A program made the position numbers and the translations under genes. Under the pieces are notes generated by a model that worked only from the letters and a program-made list of their open reading frames with translations, ran no database searches and was not told where the DNA came from. From Homalodisca vitripennis (taxonomy: Eukaryota; Arthropoda; Insecta; Hemiptera; Cicadellidae): a DNA stretch of 64,000 bases. This document shows, in pieces, positions 15,101-27,100 of this stretch. Where the stretch lies: assembly GCF_021130785.1 (NCBI RefSeq), contig NC_060214.1, forward strand, positions 103,780,001 through 103,844,000, written 5' to 3'. Position 1 is the stretch's first letter, and each line of letters starts with the position of its first letter.

Positions 15101-18100
15101 ACCTATCAGTTTTGTTTATAATTACGTTGAGGAATTCGATCTATACTTTACTGATCTAGTAACAATTTTGGGTTGTCCCTCTCAGTGTATTGTGTTGTAC
15201 AGGTAGAGCTGTTTAGTAGAGACCCAGCTGTGCCAAGGGGGGGAGGTAGCGGATGGGCTGTAGTTGCTAGGAGGGTTCCAGGACCTACTTATACGCAGCA
15301 CCACCTGGGTCCCGCCTTGGTCTACACATTCCTGGTGCGAGCAGAGAATTCCCACGGGCTGTCGTCACCCAGTCCCTTGTCGCCCCCCACCCTACTGAGT
15401 CCCCAAGCCCCCGTGGGGTCGTCCACACACTCTCACCAGCTCAAGGAGGCACAGGCCAGCCTGTCAGCAGGACATGTGGTGGAGCTAACCACCATCCAGC
15501 CCACCAGTGCCACCTCCATCAAGCTAGGCTGGGAAGTAAGTGGTACTATTATATCACATTTATACAGATTTTTATAACTTTACAGAATATATATTTTAAA
15601 ATACATTCACTTTTTTGTTGAGAAGATACTCTACAGGACAAAATTAGATTAACTTTTTTGGTACTAGCAGAGTGCTTAATCACAAAGGTCATGATTATGT
15701 CGGACAATAGATTGTGCCAGTAATTCTAATTAGTTTCTTTTTATATTGCTGTTGAAATCACCCCTAACATACGAGTAATGATGAAGTTTATAGCACAACC
15801 TTGTTCAACCCCTACACGAGAACTTCCGGTCAACACAGCATCTTCACTGTGCATATTCAGATGATGTGAAAACCTCAAAAATTTGTGAAAGATGTTTTTT
15901 TTTTTATTTGCACTAAATAGTAGCCATCAATATGCTTTATTATAAGCAGGGTGAACAGATGGATATTCCTAACAGGAGGACTTTTGGGGGTGAAAAAGGA
16001 TGACACTGAAGTAAAAAGGAGGACATTAAAGTAAAAAGGAGGACAGTAATAAATAATCTTACAAACTTTGCAAAAACATACATTATACATGCATTTATAC
16101 ATTATCGAAAAAACCCACGTTATAAATTAATACTGTATTTAAGCATTATTATGTTTTATAATGCAAATAAAAAAACATTTAACACATTGGAGTCTGGCTC
16201 GCTATTTGCTGTTTTTATAACCCGGTCTGCATAAATTAATTGGTTTTCAGATTTTTTTTTTAGAAAACTGTTAAATATTATGTATAAGATATTATATTTT
16301 CTTGAAAGTTCTATCTTTCCTTTTTAAAATGATATGTTAAACTGTATTCCTATAAAATCTAATTAATTTTTAAAAAAATTTCAAAACTTACATTTTTTGA
16401 TGAAAAATAAAAACTCCCGCATGTCTGGTGTTACTTGAAAACTAACTTTTGAATAAATAAAACAAGTAATTTCAATTTTTTTAAAGGCATTTACTATATA
16501 CATATTTACAAATAATTATTTTAATTGCCAAAAAAAATTTCAAATGCTAAAAAAATTATTGTTGTCGTAGACAGACTGATGACGCGCCAGGTCACGTCAG
16601 TGGATAAACAAAAGCCTCAAGCGGGTATGACGTAGTAGCGCCTAGCGGAATTGTTCTGAACTAACCATTAACGCTGGCTTTCTAATGCAGCAGACGGCAC
16701 TCGAATATCACTCGAGCAACTCCGTATATCAATCGGCAAAACTGTGCTCGAGTCACGCTCGAGCGCCGGCCGGGGGTTTAAACAATGGCGCTCGGGTCTG
16801 GCTCGAGCGTAGACTCGAATGTGTTAAATAAAAAAAATATAAATTTTTTAAATAATTTGAATCAATTAATTATATTGATTTATTACATTATTAGGAAGCT
16901 GTACTAACAGACATGTATCAGACATTATCACTATAACAGAAAAATATATAACATTATAACAAAATTAACCTATAATTCATAAAACATAATCGAGAGGTAG
17001 TAGCGCCAGTGCAGCTGAGCAGATAGAAACAACAGTGAGTCAGTGACACTATAGACAACACTGAACATACAACTGGATCTAACAGCAGTTCACATGCCAT
17101 GGCATAATGTGTGCACTGCAATAACTTTTCACGGTCTATCTTCTGGACTTTGGAAATCTGAAGAATTTGGTATGTGATGCTACCATTTTTCAAACATTTA
17201 AGAGTTCCCCAAAAAGCTGGATATGTTACATAATTTTCAAAAGCCGGGAGGATAGGAGAACAAGCATTAAAAAGGAGGATGTGTCCTCCTAAAGCCAGAC
17301 GTCTGTTCATCCTATTTATAAGAGCTCATAATATCAAATTTTTGTATACATCTTCTTTGGCTATTGTTTTACATGTGACGGCAAAATTGTTTGAACAGAT
17401 AGTGAATGCAGACTTTGTAGAAGGCTTCTATATATACTCGCGTTCATTGGACACCAACACCAAGTCTACCAACATACTGACAGTACTCCATGCCGGAGAG
17501 GCTTCTGGATTCCTGGTCACCGGACTTCTGCCCTTCACCCGGTATCTCTTCTTCCTCATCCCTTTCTTCAAGTCAGTTGATGGCCGGCCTTCCAACTCCA
17601 GGACTGCTCGAACCATGGAAGACGGTAAGGGTCTGGTGATAGATTACTGTAGCATGTTAACATTCATTGATAAAAAGATTACAATTATTAAAATGTTATT
17701 ATTATGTAAGAAAAAGCTTATTACTCACTGGACAAAAGAGACAGCTGATATTGTTTTACAATAAATACTTCTCATTAATCATTTTAAGTTAACAATTTGT
17801 ATCAAACAAACCGTTTAAAATTGATTAAGTTATGATTTAAAGCACAACGTTGTCTATATCTATCGCTCAATTTGCAAGGTACTTCAGGGGTTTAAAAAGA
17901 AGTACCATTTTTGTTTATTAAAATTTCTTTGCTTTAAAGATATACTTTAGTTTAATGTATCGGTTGAAAATAGAGATATCAGGATTTAAGAAAAGGGCTG
18001 CATTACACAGAAACTTAAACCTTGTAAGATTTTATTTTAACATCCCCTTAATCCATCACCCCCTTCTCCCACCCTTTCCATTTTAAGATCCCCCGTAGGG

Positions 18101-21100
18101 ACAATTGTAATAAAAATCCACTCTGCAACGACCACACCTCCAAACTTTCTAACACTTGTACATAGTTTTAGTACTTGTTATGAGTGACATGTGGATAGGG
18201 AGGGAGTTCAATACACAGCAGAGTTAAGTTGAGGTGAAACTCATATTTTACAAGGAGGGACTGAATTATTGACATTTTATACTATTTGTTAAAAATGCAG
18301 TAAATTCAGAAAATGTGGACAAAAAGTCTAAGAATAAGCAAAACAACTGTATTATCTACAGAAAACAAACCAGCTTCTTCAACCATTGTATGTACTTAAC
18401 GTGACAATAAGTGCAAGAATCTATATCTCTAATTACTAAGTAGTGGGGACAAATGTTTACTAACAAACATACTTACCTCTCAAAATATTACAGGTAGTAG
18501 TATGCCACACCACATGTTGCATTAAAAACTTCACTCAAGTTACACGCAGAATTTCAGATATATAAAAAGGTTTTTACCAACTTATCCAGTTGATATATTT
18601 AAAAATAAAAAAAATATATAGGAGAGAATTGGCCAGCCAAATAGATAGAAGATAAATTTTGCCAGTTCATAAGTGATAGGCATTGCTGAAGCAATGTCAA
18701 ATCCTAATGTAAAATCATCAAACTCCTTGTTGTCTATGTAAAAATAAAGTTTCATGCATAATTTCAAATCTGCAGCTCATCCCACTCTCGATATATCTTC
18801 CGGAATGCTGATCTTCACTGACACTCAGCCACATTCCATGAAGGCACATGCACTAACTCGATCTTGTCTATATAGTAATGAAGCTTCTTGCTAAATATAA
18901 GTTTTTTAGCTCATTTTGTTCTCGAGAAATTCTGTAGAAGACAGACTCATAGAATGATAATTTTTCCAGTCCACGAGTGGTAGCAAAATTACCAAAATCT
19001 TAAGTGTCTTACTCAATCCTTACTCAAGATATCCTGCATAATTGTTATCCTTCACTAATACCAAGAACAAATCCAGGAAACAATTTTGGGGGGTCAAGAT
19101 AACTAATATTTTCCCAAACTGGACAGAAAGTTAAGCCTCATTACGTTCCTTAAAACGTTTTTGACCCGTATCTCTGTTGAGAACGATCTCTCAGCAGTAC
19201 ATGTCAGTAATACTGAATTATTTAATTAATAATAACCATTTTAACAGATAGGAAAGAAATAACAGAAGGGTGCCAATCAAGATGGCCGACCATCTACAGT
19301 CACAGTGAAATTAACTCTAAGAAAAGTGTGTATTTAAGTGGTAATAATCCAACAAAATATTATTTACTTGTGCACAATACTTACCTTGGATCACATGTAA
19401 GTTAATAGCTAACATTCCTTCATGAAGGCTTTAAAACACTATCAAGAAACTAAAGTTTAATATTGAACTCTAACAAAGCAAGTAAATGATTAAGATCAAG
19501 TCTTTAAAAATTCAATAACTTTACTCCACACAACTATATTAATCACTCTAATACTATTTATATAAAAAAAAATCCTCTCTGCAAAAAAAATATAAGTATG
19601 TTAAAAAGTATTTAATTGAAACAATTGTAGTGAAGAACAGCTCTATCATTGAGCGACCTACTTAGCAAGACAAACATCAATCACCCAACTCAGCAAACAA
19701 CTGGCACTTCTGCAATGTCAACAACACTGACCTCAGGTAATGCTGACAGAAACACTCATGTAAACACTCTCAGTAGGGCACTGATCTAGCATCTGACAGA
19801 CTACTGAAAACTCAGAATTTTTTTAAATACATCTGACATTGTTGTATATCATCATTAATATACAGCCAACCCAACAAACACTCATTGAAATTTAACAAGA
19901 GGAGACTGACAAACCTCTATATAAAAAAACAGTTCCCATTGCAATTTATGACTTAAAAAAAATAACAAATTTTAACACAGAGGAGCCTGCCAAACCTCGT
20001 AATAAAAAACAGTAAATTTCAAACCTCTGACACTAAAATACCATAACACAGAGGAGCCTGCCAAACCTCGTAATAAAAAACAGTCCATAACAACACAGAG
20101 AAGTCTGCTAAATTTCGCTATAAAAAAGTGTTTCTTTACCCTGGGCATACATACATTTTAAAAAACAAAAAAATCCTCAGATTTACTACACAGAAACCGG
20201 AACAAACTCAACAAAAATGTCAAAATATCCTTGCGGAATCTGTGATATTGGTGTTAAATACCAAGGCATTCAATGCACCAGAACCTGTGAAAGGTGGGTT
20301 TCATGCAAAGTGTCTTGCATGGGAGTTCTAAAAAGTTCAAAAACCTCACAGACAATTGACATAAACACCTGGTCTTGTGACAGCTGCAAACCAAATGACA
20401 ATTGCTGTAAATATTGAAAACCTAAAATCAAAGATCCAAGATTTGTCATCAAGGGAGAATTTCGACCCAGATGAATCTCTGACTCTAGCTGCGCGGAATT
20501 TAGTAATGCGTTATTATCAGAAAATAATAACCTTAAACAACAAATTCATGAAATTAAACTTGAAAAATCCCCAACACGAACTTGCATTAGAAGACAAACT
20601 TAACCTGGCAGAAGAGATTATAAATGACCTCAAAGGTAAAAACCAAAATCTACACCATGAAATAAAATCTCTGCAGAACAAACTTGAAATTGAACGAGTA
20701 CTGAGGGAAAGAATTCATTAAACAAGTAGAGACCGAAAGTAACAGCCAAACGAGACGGATAAAAGATATGTCATCCCTGAACACTGCCTTAAAAAACAAA
20801 ATAAAAAATATAGAGGCAGTAAAAACTGCAATAAACACTGAATTAGACGACCTCAAGCTAAAAAAACACAGCCCAAAAAGAAAAAATTTGATCTCTTAAG
20901 CCACACCCTTGAAAGGGCAAAACAAGAAACCAATAACCTCAAGCATAAGCTGTTGGAATATGATGACACAATTAAACTGTACATAAAAAAAAGTTCTAGA
21001 GAACCTCGAACCTCATCCAGCTCCTGACTACCTACCATCGCCTAAACCGCAATTGCCTGGACCAACACCAACATCATGCACCTCAGAGAACCTGACAGAA

Positions 21101-24100
21101 ACAACTAAGCAACACCATACACAGGAGAGCAAAATCAACCAGCCACTTAACAATCCCCAAGTTCACAAAACACCCGCAACTTATTTCACAGGAAATTCCA
21201 CAGACCTCAAAACTTCAAAAAACCTCTTGTCCAGAGGGAGGAAACCTCCAGTTAGATGGCGAAAAAAACATCTTTTAAGTATCTCTCTCCAAGTTGCAAA
21301 GAACCAGAAGAACAAGGTTGCACATGCAGTAGGCAATGAACCACAGTCTGCCCCAGCAAAACCACACCATGAAAAAAAACATAAATCTTGATAAAAAAGA
21401 GCTCAACGGAATATTCAAGGTTGCGAAAACCCCCCCGCACACTGCCACAAAACTCGGACCATCCGAAACAATTCAAGAATTCTTTGATAAAAATGCTAGG
21501 CGCATAAACTCTACAACTTTAGAGGAAACCAAACTCATAAAAACTGCAGAGAACACCAAACACAAGACATTTTTTTAGAAATGAACTCAAAGGGAAGGGC
21601 CAAAGAAAAACAAACAAACAAACTCAAGCACAGATTAACAATACTTCACCAAAACGTCCAAGAAGTCTCTAATAAAAATTAACAGATTAATTCATTTTAT
21701 AGAGTCTACAAACCCAAAACCAAATGTCGTAATCCTCAGTGAACATGGACTTAAACCACATCAAATTGAAAATGTTGAATTAATACCGGGATACTGCCTC
21801 AAAGCACATTATAGCAGGGAACATCACAGAAAAGGGAGGCGTGGCAATATTGGTGGAAGAACACCTAGTAAAGGATACAGAAAAGATAGAAACAACGTTG
21901 TATTGTCAAGAACTGCTCTGTGAAATGGCTATGATACAAATAACCCTAAAAAAAAAAACATGCCTTAACATCATGGGCATATACAGGCCACCTGATGCAG
22001 ACGTTGCCGAGGCACTAAACAAACTCTCAATTGCCATTGAAGAAACCAAAATAGAGAACTCTCCCTTAATCATTATGGGAGACATAAACATAGATATCCT
22101 CAACCCAGACAGGAAAACCATTAAACTAAATGAAACACTTGCTTTGTACAACATCCGCAGATTAAATCTACCAGCTACAAGGATAACTCAACATTCAAGA
22201 ACATCAATCGATTGTATTTGCACCAATATCCCTGATGATGAAACTACAAAAAGCATAGTAATAGAGGGAAGAATCTCTGATCACACCGCACAACTCCACA
22301 CACTCTACACAGAAACACCAGCTCAAAAACCAACCATGGTGTGTAGAGCCCTCAGAGAAGAAAATTTAAACCAACTGAAACTCCTTCTTTCAAATGAATC
22401 ATGGGAGAACCTGACTGAAGCCTCAACGGTCGAAGAGGCATACAACATTTTCAATAAAACCTTTAACACAGGCTCTAAAACCACTGGCATGCCTAAAAAG
22501 AAAATTAGACCTAAAAAAAAGTACAAGCCAAAGCACTTTATTGATGAAGAAGCAATCAGGCTCAAAAGAGACTATTTAACATCTCAAAGTCGATTTGAAG
22601 TGACAGGAAATCAAAATGATAAAGCAGAGGCAAAACTTAAAGAAAAAGAGCTACGATCAAAGATTGAAAATTCTTGAGACAGCAAGCAACCACCAACTAT
22701 ATAACCAGAGCTGAAAACAAGTCAAAGGCTGTATGGGAGGTGATAAAACAATGCTCGAAACAAAAAGAAAAGCCCATCAGAGCTCAAACTCCACATAAAT
22801 GGTGAAATAATAACAAGTCCAAAAATAATAGCAAACCAATTTAACACATATTTTGTAAATGTAGCAGAGAGACTCTGGAAAAAAAATCCCAGCTTCCGAG
22901 AGGAAAACCAATACATCCCGCAACCCATGAACCGACTGAAAATCTCAATATCATTACAGACACAAGCACTAAAGAGTCAGGGCCACTATCACTGAAATGA
23001 AAACTAAGAATTCAGCCGGCATTGATGAGATATCCACAAAAATACTGAAGCACTGTGCAGATGAACTCACATCTCCCCTTACCGTTATTTTCAACAGATC
23101 ATTCCGAGAAGGGAGGTTTCCCTCAGAACTAAAGGTCTCAAAAATCTACCCCAAAATTCAAAAATGGTGAAAAAACACAAATTAGCAATTACAGGCCCAT
23201 TTCCCTTATCTCAACATTTTCAAAAGTGTGTGAAAAAATTGTCCTAAAGAGACTTCTAGACCACTGTGCTAGAAACAACTTGCTTACCGACAACCAGCAT
23301 GGCTTCTCTACAGGAAAATCAACCACCACAGCAATAATAAAGCTAATTGAAACCGTAGTAGACAACTTAGAAGCAGGAAAAACTAACAACCGCTATAACT
23401 ACTTGACTTGAGTAAGGCCTTCGACTGCCTCAGTCACAGTCTTATCATGAATAAATTAGGACACCTGGGAGTGAGTGACACTGCAAAAAAATGGTTTAAA
23501 AGCTACTTAGAGGGACGACAACAACTCGTTGAACTGAAACATACACACAGAGGAATCACAGAAGAAATAAGATCAACGCCTCTTCCAGTTTCAAAGAGGC
23601 GTGCCTCAAGGATCGGTTCTAGGACCAGCACTCTTCATCTTGTTTGTAAATGACTTGCCTCACTATGTGGGAGAATTTTGCCTACCTCTCATGTACGCGG
23701 ATGATACAACCCTGCTACTTAAAGGACAAACCGCAGACGACCCTGGCAGTATCATCCTACGTTGCCCTCAACATGGCATACCAATATTGCAATGGGAATG
23801 ATCTGGTAGCAAAACCCGACTAAAACCAGCCAGATAGCATTTGGAAGAAGAGCGACCGAAGTTCAAATCATCCCAGATGTACGCTTGGAGACACATGTTA
23901 AGTTCTTAGGCTTGACTATAGATGAAAACATATCTTGGACCCCACACATAGACAATCTGAGTAAAAGACTAAAATACTAGCCTATACATGATAAAACAAA
24001 TAATATCTCTGAGCAACTTAGAAACAGCTAAAACAGCTTATTTTTCTCTATTTGAATCACACGTAAGATATGGTCTTTCTGTATGGGGTGGTACATCAAA

Positions 24101-27100
24101 ACTCAACCTAAAAAGAATCCTGACACTCCAAAAGAAATGTATTAGGGCCCTTGCCGGCCTACACCACCTGGATAGCTGCAGAGATGCATTCAGAGCACAG
24201 AAAATCATGACTGTTGTCTCACTCTACATCCAAGAGGTAGTGATGTATGTAGATGGAAAAGATCTGCCGAGGAACAAGGACACTCACCATCACAAACACC
24301 AGAAACGGTGAGCTTTACATCCTGCCAGCACACACCACCTAAAGCTATTTGAAACTAAACCATCCTACATCGGCAGAAAACTTCACAATTCACTGCCTCA
24401 AGAAATGCACACCAAGAGAGGGAACTCGCTGAGGTCGGCACTAAAAGCATGGGCTCTTGGACCGACCATTTTTACAAACTCGAAGAATTCTACAGTGAAA
24501 CTCTTATCTAAAACTGCTTGAAGACTCAAAACTCACATTATTGTAAAAGACACTATTTGTAATCTCAATGATTGTAAATAAAGATGATTCTGATTCTGAT
24601 TCTGATTCTGAAATATTTCCAGCCCCTTCGAGCAATAGGCTTCTCTAACACTCAGCCAATTAGTGATAGTCTGTTATAAGAGTACTCCAGAACTGGGTTC
24701 TAGTTCTTATGAAATTCCAAAGTTCAACACAACCCAGTCATATCAACTAATCAGTTCATGAATAGTGCTAAATTCATATCTGTCTAATTTCATCTAGAGA
24801 ATTATGTGGCATTGGGAATCATGTTTACAAAGAAATTGAGTTCTAATTGAATTAGAAAATGCAAGAGTCCTTGATATTACTGCACAGTTTGAGCTACCAA
24901 GTGTGAGCTCACCATGAAACATTAACGGCACCGCTGTGGCAGCCGGAGTTTAGTTTGGTCTTAGAATTATCAGAAGGAAGTAACTAATAGAAACTTATTA
25001 TTTCTATATCAGTGTACAGACATTTAAAACTACAAATTTAAATAAATTTCAATTTTATTCTGTTGCCACAGTTGTCTAATAATACTGTCTTGAGGATTGT
25101 ATTATTAAAAGCCAGCTATAATAGAATCATCTTGAGTTTTCCCCATAAGACCAATGTTAAACTTCATAAAGTTTCCCCATATTGTTTATCGTAGCATTAT
25201 GGCAGATGTCCAATTTTAAAGACATAAATAATATAAATCCAAATGCTTTTTATTTATTTTTGTAACGTGTATACTTTTTGAATATTTCAATGATAAAGTA
25301 CTACAATATTGTGTGTTTTTTTTTTAATAAGACATAAAAATATCTTAAAAACTAAAAATTGTTTTTGTACGGTATGAAATGGCTTAAGTTTAAAATTGTT
25401 CTTATGGGTAATAACTGAAGGTCATTTTACTACAGCTGGCTCTTAAGGCTCTTTTCTAAAATTGTGCGATGTCTGTCTCTCTGTCTGTGCGCTAACTCAA
25501 AAGTAGTGCTTATAATAACGATATCAACCCTCACTATAGATGTAATTTTAAGTTGAAATCTTAACACAACTTCATGTCTGGCTTCATCGTTCTAGGTCAC
25601 ATGGTTGTGTGTCTAATCCTGACTGGTCTGTCATCACTAAGTAGTCCATTCACTGCCTCATCATGACAACCCTGCGGTGCAGCTATACCATAACTCTCTC
25701 ATAGTTACAAACCCTTCTTTACTGCCTCAAGACATTTGGTGAATCATGTTGCCCATATTTAGAAATGTATATACTTTTACATTGTTACTTAGCAAGTGAG
25801 TGTAATCTTGCTGACTGTACCTACCACGCTTGATGTACTCCCATCTCATTTTTTAAAACCTTTTCTCTAGTAGACCGGACCTGAGTAGTGGCTTTAGATG
25901 CTGTCTTCAAAGTAACCCTACTCTAGTTTTGCCCTTACTGGCCTCTCATCCCCGGAGGAAATGAAGCATACTCACCTCATGTTGTTCTGAATGGTTCTGC
26001 CCCTTCCCCTGAGTTAGACTCTTATCCAAGTTCTCAATCTTGGACAAAACACCAGCGCTTATGTGAGCACAAGTGCTCATGTGCGCTTGCACATGTGGTG
26101 CTTTGTGAACAGTTCTAGTGGTAAAAAGCGTTTTACTGACTCATTAACTCGTGAGGAGTTGCTGATACTGATTCAGGTCCAAAGTTTTTTTAGGACTGAA
26201 AAATGGTTTAGAGGTGATTTCCACACTAACGCCAACGGCCAGGTAAGTGGGCTGCTTGCAAAGACAGGATTGCTCAGCAATCATCCATTTTCGCAGATGC
26301 CATGCTCAATGTTCCTTTGTCATTTATCTGATGTTAACTATTGTATCCGCTAGACTGCACCATTGACCAAAATGGCAGTGGTTAAAATCAAAATTACTCC
26401 TTGAGTCTTCTATTTTTTCTGCTCTTGGAATCACCAAACCAATGAAGATAGTGGTCTCTTGGTCTTACAAAGATATACCAGTGGATCTATTTGTGGGTTT
26501 CATACAGAGGCCCAAATTTTCCTTTCCCATATTTATTCTCAATATGTATTGTAATGGATAATGATTTTTCAGGGGAATTTTGCGGACTATCACTCCAAAT
26601 GGAGGTATTTGAGGAATCATTCTCAAAGGAAGAAAATGTATTACTTTGAGATGTGGAAATATTCAAAGTAGTTTTATACAATCTGTGTAAACTATTAGAC
26701 AGAGCAGCGGATCATTTAAAAACTTGTATGTTGACCATACAAGTAAAATAAAAAACTAAGTATGTTAATAATTAAAGGAAGTATGATGTATAGTTGTCAG
26801 TTCCAAAGTCTGGGATGGTTTATTACATAAACTATTTATTTGTGAAAAATAATATATGGTGGTAATTATTTTTACAAGTAAGTATTTCACGTGAATAATA
26901 AATAAGTTATGTTTTTATGTGGGAGCCTTTTATGATTCCATAGATACCAGAGCTTTGATCTACCAATACTTAAAGTTAACCAAAGCAGTACAAAATTGTA
27001 TAACACAATTCTCAAAAAGAGAGATGGAATAAAGACTTTTCAAAAACTTTCTATCATAGAAATTTATGAAAGGAGAAATGGAGAAATGTCTATTGTGGTG

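Larger units (their letters stand above)
5443..15202 (+). other. Robo intron, 9.8 kb, full of element relics
   Basis: Holds LINE scraps, a tRNA-like element, a hAT relic and a decayed LINE, listed separately. The stretches 5443-7670, 7990-8400, 8640-9320 and 13830-15200 are AT-rich with no recognised feature. Confidence 0.8.
15536..17398 (+). other. Robo intron holding a nested transposon pair
   Basis: Positions 15946-17315 form an inverted-repeat element with a TTAA-flanked MITE inside. The stretch 15536-15940 has no recognised feature. Confidence 0.75.
19640..24610 (+). mobile_element. Near full-length non-LTR retrotransposon with two ORFs
   Basis: Layout on the + strand: 5' leader with tandem monomers (19898-20130), ORF1 with a PHD-like zinc finger and coiled coil (20217 to about 21580), ORF2 with endonuclease and reverse transcriptase (about 21595-24500), an AATAAA-containing 3' end and a (GATTCT)n tail at 24586-24610. 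The order and absence of RNase H fit Jockey/CR1-type elements; the exact clade is not resolved. Frameshifts in both ORFs make this copy inactive. The 5' boundary is an estimate and no target duplication was found. Confidence 0.85.

Noticed and set aside
26063..26353. 96-codon + strand ORF in a Robo intron, GC slightly raised
   Set aside because: No domain, no acceptor/donor pair in a Robo phase and no family resemblance seen; not called.
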